A stretch of 64,000 bases of DNA from Eubacteriaceae bacterium (GCA_030156895.1 JASGLP010000003.1:1-64000), one strand, 5' to 3'. Shown: positions 29,785 through 39,266, numbered from the stretch's first letter. Numbers and translations are program-made. Notes: generated by a model from the letters alone, not told the origin.

Positions 29785-29944
29785 AAAAGCCTCTCTGATT
29801 CTGATCAAAAAACTTACATTTTTGACAATTAATTTTCTCCGTTAAGTCGATCGATTACTGATATTTTAGATGTTTACTTTCATTATACCCTAAAAAACAA
29901 TTGGTTATTGAAAGTTGTGTTTAAAGATGATAAACTATCTACGA

Positions 29945-30188
29945 TATAATGTAAAGCAATTGTGCTTTGTTAATTATTATTTATTTTTTAAAAAGGAGTC
30001 GAGAGGATGTATAATTTATCTTGCTAGCCATTAATTGGACAGTGTTATCAAACCCTGAGGTCAAACCGCTTATTTTGATGCACACAAGCAGGAAAATTGC
30101 CAGAAAAATGCTGCCTCTCTGATCAATGCACCAATTTACGGATTTTTTGCATAAGACCCAGCCGCAGGATCATTTTCCTGCGGTTTTT
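29945..30188 (+). ncRNA. Possible small transcript or decayed small gene
   Basis: A perfect TATAAT (29945-29950, no good -35), a small stem (29953-29968), a strong AAAAAGGAG, an ATG at 30007 with only six codons before TAG, and a terminator (30162-30188) together look like a complete short unit. A different frame from 30059 to 30154 reads GQTAYFDAHKQENC... to a stop, with protein-like composition but no start. It is either a small RNA with a leader peptide, or a small gene broken by a stop and a frameshift. I recognise no known RNA family. The rest of the 29785-30297 gap is AT-rich and shows nothing else. Confidence 0.45.
30162..30188 (+). terminator. Intrinsic terminator of the short unit upstream of trmB
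   Basis: CCGCAGG/CCTGCGG with an 8-nt loop and a T5 tract. No intact gene ends here, so it belongs to the short transcript described at 29945. Confidence 0.85.
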
Positions 30189-30297
30189 ATATGTCAAAGC
30201 CGGACAGTTCAGCTTTTTATTCTGATCTTGTATGGCTTTGCTTGGGAGGATCAATCATGTCTCAACCAAAATAATTACCCTTTAAAGGAGTAGCACC

Positions 30298-30957
30298 ATG
30301 CATCTGAGAATTAAACCCTGGGCTCGCCCGGAACTGGAAGCCAGCCATTTTTTCCAGGCCGAGCCATGGACACACAAAGGCCAGTGGCAAAAACTTTTTA
30401 ACAAAAATCAGCCACTCCATCTCGAGCTGGGCTGCGGTAAAGGGACTTTTATCGCCGAGCTGGGTTCTCGGAATCCCCAGACTAACTATCTGGCTATCGA
30501 TCTGATTGATGCAGTCTTAGGATTAACTAAACGTAATATCGAAGCCGCTTATCAAAAACAATTGCTTTCTATCGACAATATTCAGATTATGTCATGGGAT
30601 ATTGAGCGACTTGATCAAATTCTCGCACCTGAAGACCAAGTTGAAAGGATCTACATCAATTTTTGTAACCCCTGGCCCAAACGGCGACAGAACAAAAAAC
30701 GCCTGACCCATCCTAAGCAACTGGACAAGTATAAAACCCTTTTAAAAACAAACGGCGAAATACATTTCAAAACCGACAATGATGACCTTTTTATTGACTC
30801 AATTGAATATTTTAAGTCTTGTGGTTTTAATATTACAAGCCTGATTCCTGATCTTCACGCTTCTGATTACCCTGACAACATCGAAACTGAGCATGAAAAA
30901 ATGTTTTCTGCTCAAGGAATCCCCATCAAATTTTTGATTGCCCGCCCCGGTGAATAA
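30298..30957 (+). CDS. trmB: tRNA (guanine-N7-)-methyltransferase
   Basis: This SAM-dependent enzyme makes m7G46 in tRNA variable loops. The 219-aa protein has LELGCGKGTFIAELG as the SAM loop, the acidic NYLAIDLIDAV and the family signature INFCNPWPKRRQNKKRLTHP, followed by FKTDNDDLF. AAAGGAG precedes the ATG. The stop codon lies inside the left flanking hairpin of repeat copy D. Confidence 0.95.
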   Translation: MHLRIKPWARPELEASHFFQAEPWTHKGQWQKLFNKNQPLHLELGCGKGTFIAELGSRNPQTNYLAIDLIDAVLGLTKRNIEAAYQKQLLSIDNIQIMSWDIERLDQILAPEDQVERIYINFCNPWPKRRQNKKRLTHPKQLDKYKTLLKTNGEIHFKTDNDDLFIDSIEYFKSCGFNITSLIPDLHASDYPDNIETEHEKMFSAQGIPIKFLIARPGE

Positions 30958-31176
30958 CCTGGGGCTTAGATTATAAATAAACCCCGCACCGACCAATTGG
31001 ATTTCGCAGTCTGCGCGCGGATTCGTACAGTTGCCCAATTTGGAAGTACAAATAAACAGCATTTTCGAGCAACTGTTCGCCCCGAGGCAGACAGCTGAAA
31101 AGCCAATTGTCGGTGCTCAATCATTCAAAATTGACTTTGTTTCCAGTCTTTGCCCTGGTTAATTAATAACCGGGGC
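30944..31176 (-). repeat. Dispersed terminator-flanked palindromic repeat, copy D
   Basis: Orientation as C and E. The flanking hairpin GCCCCGGT..ACCTGGGGC (30944-30965) overlaps the trmB stop. The distal one (31152-31176, GCCCTGGTT..AACCGGGGC) is a good terminator followed by TTTTATTT. Between them are GCACCGACCAATTGG (30987-31001) with its mirror CCAATTGTCGGTGC, and GTCTGC (31009-31014) with GCAGAC (31087-31092). With the MarR promoter it fills the 392-bp gap after trmB. Confidence 0.9.
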
Positions 31177-31265
31177 TTTTATTTAATCTTTCTTAAGACT
31201 TTATTTTTGAAATCGGTCTACATCAGCCTTTAAAGTTTTTTTTACCTTATTTATATAAATTTAAC

Positions 31266-31294
31266 TTGCAAATTGCTGTCCAATCTTGTATATT
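31266..31294 (+). promoter_or_regulatory. Promoter of the marR-ABC exporter operon
   Basis: TTGCAA (31266-31271), 17-bp spacer, TATATT (31289-31294), 55 bp before the start codon. The AT-rich sequence just downstream holds repeated TTAA motifs that could be the MarR operator. I cannot define it further. Confidence 0.75.
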
Positions 31295-31349
31295 ACTTAA
31301 GCAGATTAACTATTAATTGGATTAAGCAATTCTTAGAAAGGAGTTCCCA

Positions 31350-31832
31350 TTGGATCCTACAGGTAACAATCTATATCATGCCTTTAATCGGATTCGCAAA
31401 GCCAGTATGCGACGTATGCATAAACCCAATCATCGGCTCAAACCGCATGAATTCTTTATGCTGGCAAGCATTCACCATCTTTGCGAATGTCATCCGCTCC
31501 CTGACCAACCCGGAATTAAAATTTCACAAATCAGTCAAAAGACCGGTATTTCCATGCCTGGGGTTTCACAAACACTCTCAACGCTGGAAAAACACGACCT
31601 CGTCGCAAGACGTACCTCTAAAGAAGATCGTCGAATGGTCTATGTCAGTCTCACTGAAAAAGGATCGAAGATTTTCCACGAGTCCAATCAATCTTTTACA
31701 AAAATCTATGATCACGCAATCGATGTATTAGGCCCGGAAGACAGCCAAAAACTTATCGATCTGCTCAATCAGTTAGCCGATGTTTTTGAAACAATTGAAC
31801 AAAATGAAAACACGAAAGGAAATACGCAATGA
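31350..31832 (+). CDS. MarR-family transcriptional regulator
   Basis: A 160-aa winged-helix regulator with helix-turn-helix KISQISQKTGISMPGVSQTLSTLEK and wing RRTSKEDRRMVYVSLTEKG, and helical dimer ends. It starts with TTG 6 nt after GGAG. Its stop overlaps the exporter's ATG (ATGA), so it is coupled to the two ABC genes and is most likely their autorepressor, relieved by a substrate drug or metabolite. Confidence 0.93.
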   Translation: MDPTGNNLYHAFNRIRKASMRRMHKPNHRLKPHEFFMLASIHHLCECHPLPDQPGIKISQISQKTGISMPGVSQTLSTLEKHDLVARRTSKEDRRMVYVSLTEKGSKIFHESNQSFTKIYDHAIDVLGPEDSQKLIDLLNQLADVFETIEQNENTKGNTQ

Positions 31833-34063
31833 TAAAACTAGCACGTTATTTAAAGCCCTATGTGGGCGTGCTGATTCTAGCTATTTTGCTTTTATTCGTG
31901 CAGGCTCTATCAGATCTGAACCTGCCTAATTTTATGTCCGACATCGTCAATGTGGGCATCCAGCAAAATGGGATTGAACATGCCGCCCCTGAAGCCATCA
32001 GCGAAGATGGTTACACTTTTATGACCACTTTCATGACCGAAGATGATCAAAATACCGTTTCTGAGGCTTATGATCTGATCACATCGGGAGACAACAGTCA
32101 AGCCGATTATGAAACATTGCTAGCTTCTTATCCGGAACTGGCCAATCAGAACATCTACATCCTTAACGAAAGCGGACAGGAAAACATCGATAATCTCGAT
32201 CCGATCTTTGGCGAAGCCACCTGGACTTTTATTTACTATATTCGTTCACTTGATACCGGGGTTCAAGCTTCTGAATCCGACTCTGATATGAGCGATATCG
32301 ATTTTTCACAAATTTACGAGATGCTGCCGATGCTTAAGATGGTTCCAGCCGAATCCTTCGATGATGCTCGAACCCAGGCACTGCAGACACCAGAATCCAT
32401 TCAACTGCAGACAGCGATTCAGTTTACCAAACAGTTTTATACTGATTTGGGGATGGATGTGAATCATATTCAAACTGCTTATATCCTAAAAATCGGCGGA
32501 TTTATGTTGCTCTTATCTCTTTTAGGAATCATAGCCGCTATTAGTGTCGGTTATTTATCAGCCAAAATGGCAGCTGGCGTCTCACAATCGCTGCGCCGTG
32601 ACCTCTTTAAAAAAGTTCAAAGTTTTTCAAATAAAGAGTTTGACCGTTTCTCAACTGCCTCATTAATTACCCGTAACACCAATGATATTACGCAGATTCA
32701 AACGGTCCTGATTATGGGCATCCGAATGTTATGTTACGCCCCCATTATGGCGGCCGGCGGTATTTTTATGGCCCTGCGCAAAACAACCTCAATGGGCTGG
32801 GTTATTCTAGTCGCTATCGTTCTGATTGTCATGTTAATCGGCGTCGTCTTTTTTATCGCGATGCCACGATTTAAAATCATTCAGAAGCTGGTGGATCGCC
32901 TCAATCTGGTTACCCGCGAAAACTTAACCGGACTGATGGTGGTGCGTGCTTTTGGCAATCAGGACTTTGAAAAAGAACGCTTTAAAGAAGTCAATACCGA
33001 TACTACCAATAACAATCTTTTTGTAAATCGGGTTATGGTCTTTATGATGCCTACTATGATGTTTATCATGAACAGCATCACGCTGCTGGTTGTCTGGGTT
33101 GGTGCCAATCAAATCGCCGATTCAACTATGCAAGTCGGTGATATGATGGCCTTTATGCAATACGCAATGCAGATTATCATGTCCTTCCTGATGATTTCCA
33201 TGATGTTTATCATGATTCCCCGTGCATCTGTTTCAGGTGATCGAATCCAGGAAGTACTGGCAGTCGAACCCAGCATCGTTGATCCAAAAGAACCTAAAAC
33301 TTTACCAACCAACACCCGTCCAGTTCTAAAATTCAACAACGTGTCCTTCCGTTACGAAGGTGCTGACGAAGATGTTCTGCACGATATTGATTTTACTGCA
33401 ATGCCCGGTCAAACGACCGCTTTTATTGGCTCTACCGGCTCGGGAAAATCAACCCTGATCAATCTGATTCCCCGCTTCTTCGATGTCACAAAGGGTTCAA
33501 TTACCATCGATGATATTGATATCCGGGAAATTACCCAGTTTGATTTGCGAAATCATATTGGTTATGTCCCACAGAAAGGTGTCTTATTTTCAGGTTCTAT
33601 CGCATCAAACCTCCGCTATGGCGATAAAACTGCCACCGATGACGACTTGTCAATTGCCGCCGATGTTGCGCAGGCCACCGGACTGCTCAACCAAACTCCA
33701 GAGGGTTTGTACCGCGAGATTTCACAAGGCGGCAGCAATGTTTCGGGCGGTCAGAAACAAAGACTATCAATTGCTCGAGCCTTAACCAGAAAACCGGATA
33801 TTTATATTTTTGATGACAGCTTCTCAGCGCTTGACTATAAAACGGATCTGGCCCTTCGTAAAGCTCTGAAAAACTATACTGGCGACTCCACCGTTTTAAT
33901 TGTCGCGCAACGTATTAACACGATCATGCAAGCCGAACAAATCATCGTTCTTGATGAAGGTAAAGTCGTGGGTAAGGGAACCCATCAGGAGCTGTTAAAA
34001 TCCTGTGAGTGTTATCGGGAAATCGCATCCTCACAATTATCAGAGGAGGAATTAAGTCTATGA
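31829..34063 (+). CDS. Heterodimeric ABC exporter, degenerate-site subunit
   Basis: A 744-aa exporter half with six TM helices, including an extracytoplasmic insert of about 200 residues between TM1 and TM2, and a C-terminal ATPase. Walker A is GSTGSGKST and the signature VSGGQKQR is canonical. The Walker B end reads IYIFDDSFSALD, with Asp in place of catalytic Glu. That marks the non-hydrolysing site of BmrCD/TM287-288-like heterodimers. It pairs with the next gene, which overlaps it by 4 bp. Confidence 0.92.
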   Translation: MIKLARYLKPYVGVLILAILLLFVQALSDLNLPNFMSDIVNVGIQQNGIEHAAPEAISEDGYTFMTTFMTEDDQNTVSEAYDLITSGDNSQADYETLLASYPELANQNIYILNESGQENIDNLDPIFGEATWTFIYYIRSLDTGVQASESDSDMSDIDFSQIYEMLPMLKMVPAESFDDARTQALQTPESIQLQTAIQFTKQFYTDLGMDVNHIQTAYILKIGGFMLLLSLLGIIAAISVGYLSAKMAAGVSQSLRRDLFKKVQSFSNKEFDRFSTASLITRNTNDITQIQTVLIMGIRMLCYAPIMAAGGIFMALRKTTSMGWVILVAIVLIVMLIGVVFFIAMPRFKIIQKLVDRLNLVTRENLTGLMVVRAFGNQDFEKERFKEVNTDTTNNNLFVNRVMVFMMPTMMFIMNSITLLVVWVGANQIADSTMQVGDMMAFMQYAMQIIMSFLMISMMFIMIPRASVSGDRIQEVLAVEPSIVDPKEPKTLPTNTRPVLKFNNVSFRYEGADEDVLHDIDFTAMPGQTTAFIGSTGSGKSTLINLIPRFFDVTKGSITIDDIDIREITQFDLRNHIGYVPQKGVLFSGSIASNLRYGDKTATDDDLSIAADVAQATGLLNQTPEGLYREISQGGSNVSGGQKQRLSIARALTRKPDIYIFDDSFSALDYKTDLALRKALKNYTGDSTVLIVAQRINTIMQAEQIIVLDEGKVVGKGTHQELLKSCECYREIASSQLSEEELSL

Positions 34064-35982
34064 GTCAAGAAACTAAAACAAACAACACCCAGCGACCTGC
34101 CGGCATGGGTATGGGACCAGGTCGAGGCCGCGGCCCCGGTGGACCCGGTGGCGGCCATGGCATGATGCCCGGTGAAAAACCAAAAGACTTTAAAAAGGCT
34201 TTTAAGCAATTGGCTGGCTATCTTTCAGTCTATAAAATTCGCTTATTCTTTGTTCTGATCTTTGCCATCGCATCAACTGTTTTCACCATTGTCGGACCAA
34301 AGATTCTGGGGAATGCTACTACAGCGATTTTTGAAGGTGTAATGAATATAATCTCTGATAATGGTCAGGGCATCGATTTTGACTATATTGGAAGAATTAT
34401 TCTATTTTTGCTCGGCCTCTATATCGTCTCAGCGATTTTTGGCTATATTCAGGGACTAATTATGACCAATCTGTCAATGAAGGTCACTTATAATCTGCGC
34501 CGAGATATTTTTGATAAAATCAATCGGTTGCCCTTTAAATATTTTGATAAAACCAGCTACGGCGAAGTTCTTTCGTTTCTGACTAACGATATTGAAACAG
34601 TTAACCAAACGCTTAATCAGAGCATCACTCAAATTATCACCTCAGTCACCAGTGTGATCGGGATTTTGATTATGATGCTTTCCATCAGCTGGCAAATGAC
34701 CCTCGTAGCAATTCTCATTTTACCGATTTCACTTTTTGTCGTCATGACGATTGTAAAAAAATCACAGAAGCATTTCAGTGAACAACAGACCTATCTGGGG
34801 CACATCAACGGGCATGTCGAAGAAATGTATAGCGGTCATCAGGTCGTTAAAGCTTTTAACGGTGAAAAAGACTCTTTTGACACTTTTGAAGAATATAATA
34901 CAACCCTCTTTAGCTCAGCCTGGAAAGCCCAGTTTCTGTCTGGCCTGATGATGCCAATGATGCAGGGAATCGGAAATGTCGGCTACGTAGGCGTATCAAT
35001 TCTTGGCGGTTATCTTGCCGTTAACGGACAATTATCCGTTGGTGATATTCAAGCCTTTATCCAGTATGTCCGTCAGTTTACCCAGCCAATCACGCAGATT
35101 GCCAATATTTCTAATATTCTGCAACAAACAACTGCTGCTGCAGAACGTGTCTTTGCTTTTCTGGAAGAAGAAGAAGAAGTTGAAGAAAACAAAACAGATT
35201 TTGATCTGACACAGTTAAAAGGTAATGTCACCTTTGATAAAATTGCTTTTGGCTACAGTCCAGACAAACCCGTTATTAAAAACTTCACAACACAAGTCAA
35301 GGAAGGGCAAAAAATTGCCATCGTCGGCCCTACCGGCGCCGGTAAAACAACCATCGTTAAACTGCTGATGCGTTTTTACGATGTGGATTCCGGTCAAATT
35401 CTGATTGATGGTCGCCCAATCAAAGATTTTTCCCGCAACGATTTGCGCAAGCAATTCGGGATGGTTCTTCAGGATACATGGCTTTATAACGCCAGTATCT
35501 GTGAAAATATCCGTTATGGGAAATTGGACGCTACTAACGAAGCTGTGGAAAAAGCTGCTAAAGCTGCTCAGGTCGACCATTTTGTTCACACCCTGCCAGA
35601 CGGCTATAATATGATTCTAAATGAATCAGCCAGTAATGTTTCCCAGGGTCAAAAACAGCTTTTAACCATTGCCAGAGCAATCCTTGCTGATCCAAAAATT
35701 CTGATTCTTGATGAAGCGACCTCTTCCGTGGATACCCGAACAGAAGTTCTAATACAAAAGGCTATGGATAACCTGATGGAAGGCCGTACCAGTTTCGTTA
35801 TCGCCCACCGGCTATCGACTATTAAAAATGCCGATCTGATCCTGGTTATGAAAGACGGTGATATTATCGAGCAAGGCAATCATGATGAGTTGCTTGTTCA
35901 GGATGGTTTTTATGCTCACCTCTATAATTCACAATTTGAGGACGCCGATACCTACCTCGAAGAAAGCGAGCTTACTTCTTAA
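34060..35982 (+). CDS. Heterodimeric ABC exporter, catalytic subunit
   Basis: A 640-aa partner subunit. The first 45 residues are a Met/Gly/Pro-rich linker (GMGMGPGRGRGPGGPGGG), then six TM helices and an ATPase with Walker A GPTGAGKTT and a complete Walker B ILILDEATSSVD. Its signature is the variant VSQGQKQ, so the two subunits build one consensus and one degenerate site. I start at the ATG at 34060 (GAGGAGG upstream, ATGA overlap with the first subunit). An earlier in-frame start is unsupported. Confidence 0.92.
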   Translation: MSQETKTNNTQRPAGMGMGPGRGRGPGGPGGGHGMMPGEKPKDFKKAFKQLAGYLSVYKIRLFFVLIFAIASTVFTIVGPKILGNATTAIFEGVMNIISDNGQGIDFDYIGRIILFLLGLYIVSAIFGYIQGLIMTNLSMKVTYNLRRDIFDKINRLPFKYFDKTSYGEVLSFLTNDIETVNQTLNQSITQIITSVTSVIGILIMMLSISWQMTLVAILILPISLFVVMTIVKKSQKHFSEQQTYLGHINGHVEEMYSGHQVVKAFNGEKDSFDTFEEYNTTLFSSAWKAQFLSGLMMPMMQGIGNVGYVGVSILGGYLAVNGQLSVGDIQAFIQYVRQFTQPITQIANISNILQQTTAAAERVFAFLEEEEEVEENKTDFDLTQLKGNVTFDKIAFGYSPDKPVIKNFTTQVKEGQKIAIVGPTGAGKTTIVKLLMRFYDVDSGQILIDGRPIKDFSRNDLRKQFGMVLQDTWLYNASICENIRYGKLDATNEAVEKAAKAAQVDHFVHTLPDGYNMILNESASNVSQGQKQLLTIARAILADPKILILDEATSSVDTRTEVLIQKAMDNLMEGRTSFVIAHRLSTIKNADLILVMKDGDIIEQGNHDELLVQDGFYAHLYNSQFEDADTYLEESELTS

Positions 35983-35999
35983 ATTAAATAGTATTATCA

Positions 36000-36037
36000 A
36001 ACGGTTCCGGATTTAAAATCTCCGGGCCGTTTTTTTA
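36000..36037 (+). terminator. Terminator of the marR-ABC operon
   Basis: An imperfect stem AACGG..CCGGA against TCCGGGCCGTT with a T7 run, 18 bp after the exporter stop. Confidence 0.88.
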
Positions 36038-36222
36038 TTGCAAAAATACAACTGCCATCAATTTTAGTGCTTGCTGCTCAAAAGAAAACCTTCTTTTTTA
36101 TCAAATTTTAAAGCTTTTGTTAGTTATACTCACAAAAGGGTAAAATGATTAAAATACTCTTTGTAATTATTCTATTGTTTTCCAACACAAAGATCGAAAA
36201 TTTAAGAAAAGGAGAAAAAATC

Positions 36223-36405
36223 ATGAAGAATGAAGACAAAATGACTAACACCCCATTTTATAATTCAAAATGGTGGCTCGTATTATGGAGCTTTCTACTC
36301 TGGCCTCTGGGATTAATCATGCTCTGGAATTATTTAGACCGGATGCATAAGAATGAATTGCCGCGAACAAAGCTTGTTGATAAAAAACTGGAAGAATATC
36401 CATAG
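36223..36405 (+). CDS. Small single-span membrane protein
   Basis: A 60-aa protein with one strongly hydrophobic, Trp-rich segment (WWLVLWSFLLWPLGLIMLW) between short polar ends. The C-terminal side is basic, so it is probably inside. The ATG at 36223 follows AAAGGAG. An upstream start at 36145 is open but has a poorer site. Function unknown. It is not obviously in an operon with its neighbours. The rest of 36038-36222 and 36406-36642 shows no clear feature. Confidence 0.65.
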   Translation: MKNEDKMTNTPFYNSKWWLVLWSFLLWPLGLIMLWNYLDRMHKNELPRTKLVDKKLEEYP

Positions 36406-36642
36406 AAACCTTTGAATTACCTTAAAATCAACCACCCATTTTAAGCCAAAAACCCTTAAGAAACTTGTGAAATTCTTTAGTTTATGTTAAACTTCCCTTG
36501 AAGTTTCCATTTATGACAATTTTTTCAACCACCATGAACTTACGCTTCCTGGTGGTTGTCGCTTGTGTGCTGATTATCCGAAATAATGCTTATTCAGAGA
36601 CAAGTCAGGGTTTTCCTGAATTCACTAAGGAGCAGTTTAAAA

Positions 36643-37881
36643 ATGGTTTCACAGATTTTCACTTTGTTATTTATTTTAGGTCTGCCATTTATGATGTACG
36701 GACTCTATTATCTTTTAATTGGCTTATTTGGCTATGCCAAACACAACCGTTTCCAGCAGGCAGCACCTAAACATCGGATCGCCGCTGTGGTGGCCGCCCG
36801 AAATGAAGCTGCCGTCATTGGTCATCTGGTTGAGAGTCTTAAGCAGCAAGATTATCCGACCGAGCTGATGGATGTTTACGTTATCCCAAACAATTGTACG
36901 GATGATACCGAAGAAGTCGCCCGAGCTCATGGCGCAAAGATCATGACCTGCACTGCCGAGGTTAAATCCAAAGGTGCAGCATTGGCACAATTTTTTAAAT
37001 ACATTTTTGCCAACAATGATCGCTATGACGCTTTCTGCATCTTTGATGCTGATAATCTGGTTGATAAGAACTTTTTTTCTGCGATGAACAATGTTCTGTG
37101 TTCTGGTGAAAAAATCGCTCAGGGCTATCGTGACAGCAAAAACCCTGATGATTCGTGGATTTCAGGCTGCCAATCGGTCTTTTACTGGACACTCAACCGC
37201 TTTTTAAATCTGGCTCGCTATCGTCTGGGATTATCGGCCGCTTTAAACGGTACCGGTTTCATGGTTTCGGCTGATCTAATCAAACAAGAAGGTTTCGAAA
37301 CCTTTACGCTAACGGAAGATATCGAGTTTACCACGCAATGTGTTTTAAAAGGCTATCGCGTCGCCTGGGTTCCGGAAGCAAAAACCTTCGATGAGCACCC
37401 TTTACGCTTTGACCAGTCCTGGTCACAACGTAAAAGATGGTCAACCGGAACAATCCAGTGTTTCGGCCTTTACCACAGGGATTTGCTCAATAATTTTTTT
37501 GAGAATAAAAACTTTTGCGCCCTGGATATGCTCTTGTTTCTGATCGCGCCATTTATTCAAGTTTTGACCTGTATTTACACCATTTCGTCCTTTATCATTT
37601 TGGGAATGCTCTACATTTCCACCGGAATCTGGTCCGATGCACTGACCTTTGCCATTTTCTTTGCAATTTGCGGTCTGGTGTTCAGCGTTGTTTTCTCACT
37701 GATGGTTTTATGGATGGAAGGCAAAAAAGTGAAAGAAATCAACCGCCAGTCAATTTTTTCATTTTGGCTCTATCTAATGTCCTGGATTCCCATCAATTTT
37801 CTGTGTTTTATTAAACCCATTGATGTCTGGGAACCCATTGAGCACACTAAAAGTATTAAAATTTCACAAATTGCGGAATAA
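36643..37881 (+). CDS. Membrane glycosyltransferase family 2 (processive type)
   Basis: A 412-aa inner-membrane enzyme with one N-terminal TM, a GT2 domain and three to four C-terminal TMs. Catalytic motifs of processive synthases are present: FDADN, the TED of LTEDIEFT and the QxxRW-type SQRKRW. The family includes cellulose, hyaluronan and poly-GlcNAc synthases. The product here is not predictable, and no export partner genes are adjacent. The ATG at 36643 follows AAGGAG. The last codons form one arm of a 20-bp inverted repeat shared with the convergent gene at 38032. Confidence 0.88.
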   Translation: MVSQIFTLLFILGLPFMMYGLYYLLIGLFGYAKHNRFQQAAPKHRIAAVVAARNEAAVIGHLVESLKQQDYPTELMDVYVIPNNCTDDTEEVARAHGAKIMTCTAEVKSKGAALAQFFKYIFANNDRYDAFCIFDADNLVDKNFFSAMNNVLCSGEKIAQGYRDSKNPDDSWISGCQSVFYWTLNRFLNLARYRLGLSAALNGTGFMVSADLIKQEGFETFTLTEDIEFTTQCVLKGYRVAWVPEAKTFDEHPLRFDQSWSQRKRWSTGTIQCFGLYHRDLLNNFFENKNFCALDMLLFLIAPFIQVLTCIYTISSFIILGMLYISTGIWSDALTFAIFFAICGLVFSVVFSLMVLWMEGKKVKEINRQSIFSFWLYLMSWIPINFLCFIKPIDVWEPIEHTKSIKISQIAE

Positions 37882-38040
37882 TAAAGCCGTGCGAACATAA
37901 AAAGAGACCATCTCGAATTCAAGTTCACTTGAAAATTCGGGATGGTCTCTTTTTATGTTCATAAGGCAAAGCAAGCGACGAGACCGCAACGCAGTGAAGG
38001 TCGAGTGCGCCGCTTGGCCGGCACGGCTTTATTATTCCGC
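37873..38040. repeat. Nested inverted-repeat element between convergent genes
   Basis: The 20 bp at 37873-37892 are mirrored perfectly at 38021-38040. Both flanking genes end in the same codons (GCG GAA TAA) within these arms. Inside lie a very long hairpin (37893-37960) and a second GC-rich imperfect palindrome with CAAGCG (37972-37977) and CGCTTG (38011-38016). It is different in sequence from the five-copy repeat family. It may be a non-autonomous mobile element. Confidence 0.75.
37893..37960. terminator. Long bidirectional terminator hairpin
   Basis: A 20-bp perfect stem (GAACATAAAAAGAGACCATC and its complement) extends through CGAATT/AATTCG with few mismatches. A/T runs near the base on both strands allow termination of both convergent genes. 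Confidence 0.8.
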
Positions 38041-39120
38041 CTCTGTATTTTCAGGTAACTGACTACTTTCTTGTGAATCCACTTCAATCGGTTCTTCAAT
38101 CAGTTTAATCGTGACTGTTTCGTTCTTTTTCCTCATCACGACCAAAGCAATACTAACACAGGTAATCATCAGCATAAAGATCGTCAGGACATAATAACCA
38201 CTTCCCAAATCAAGACTGACACTCGCTGACAAGAAGGATGGATCCTTAATCAGAAAATCTACCAGCATCGTTCCCAAACTGCCAAGCACGCCTTCAATCA
38301 ACTGCCTCATATTATCAAAAATACTTGTATTAATGGAATCTGTTAGTCCTTTGAGATAAAGGTTAGCTGACTCATTTATGTTCTTGATACCCAAGCCCAC
38401 TGCAATCAATAATATTGATTGCACTGCGGACAGAACCAGCGGAAACCATGCCGAAACATTTTTAGCAGCCATCACGAGCAGTAACAGCAGATTAATAAAG
38501 AACAAGACAAAAACCAGCTCATTTAAGGTCGTTTTAAATCGATCCACATCATCCATCATGGTATTGATTGTGTCAAATGTTTGTGATGCCGTATTCTGCA
38601 TAGCTTCCAGTGACGCCTCGACATTTCTGGCATTCAAAACGATATTATAGGCACCATTCAGCAGATTATTAATCTGATCACCATTAACGAAAATTTCACT
38701 GATCCGACTCTGAATTTGGGCATCGCCTAAATAATCAAGGGACGGATTATTTAAAGCGCTGTTTAGCCAGTTAAGTTTTTGCAGTTCGGGAAATGGTGTT
38801 CTCATAATATCTAGAATCGGTACCCCTCGAATAGTCAAATCCGATAATGGTATATCAAAAACCTGCAAATCATCTATAGGTGTCTGAAAGAGAAAATCAT
38901 CAAGATCCAGAGTTACAATCGAATTTTCAGAGTCAAGCAGTTTATAGTCTTCCTCAAAGCCCGAAACCTGCAGATCCACACCAAAACTTAAAAAGGGCAT
39001 AAAAAAGCCCGTCAACATCACTAGAATTAACAAAATACCAGCTGTTCGCAAAGGATTCATTTTAACCCAGTCTGACAGTTTAGCAAAGTAAACGAGCAGA
39101 TTTTTTTTAAGTTTTTCCAT
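38032..39120 (-). CDS. Membrane protein of unknown function
   Basis: A 362-aa protein with TM segments at about 25-47, 202-222, 227-246 and 317-338. The extracytoplasmic part of about 150 residues after TM1 carries IPLSDLTIRG and many Asp residues but no motif I recognise. The C-terminal tail is acidic and probably cytoplasmic. It starts at an ATG behind AGAGG. Its last codons lie in the shared 20-bp inverted repeat. No function proposed. Confidence 0.7.
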   Translation of the reverse strand: MEKLKKNLLVYFAKLSDWVKMNPLRTAGILLILVMLTGFFMPFLSFGVDLQVSGFEEDYKLLDSENSIVTLDLDDFLFQTPIDDLQVFDIPLSDLTIRGVPILDIMRTPFPELQKLNWLNSALNNPSLDYLGDAQIQSRISEIFVNGDQINNLLNGAYNIVLNARNVEASLEAMQNTASQTFDTINTMMDDVDRFKTTLNELVFVLFFINLLLLLVMAAKNVSAWFPLVLSAVQSILLIAVGLGIKNINESANLYLKGLTDSINTSIFDNMRQLIEGVLGSLGTMLVDFLIKDPSFLSASVSLDLGSGYYVLTIFMLMITCVSIALVVMRKKNETVTIKLIEEPIEVDSQESSQLPENTEAE

Positions 39121-39266
39121 TTTTTAACCTCTTTCAATTTTGAATAAAACTACCCAATAATTCTAAACTTAAACGACTTATCAAATAATTTTCACTAATG
39201 TCAGGTTTTTCATGATAGCAGCTCTTTTAATTTAGTTTCATTCAATCAGACATTTTGTCATCTTTC

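Noticed and set aside
30025-30060. Read-through stop or selenocysteine in the short unit upstream of trmB
   Set aside because: It would need a TAG read-through, a frameshift and a UGA recoding. No SECIS-like element is evident.
31273-31731. 152-codon frame overlapping the MarR gene
   Set aside because: Shadow frame. The MarR frame has AAAGGAG, a TTG start, HTH and coupling to the exporter.
36498-36770. 90-codon frame before the glycosyltransferase
   Set aside because: No ribosome site, and it overlaps the start of the well-supported GT2 gene in another frame.
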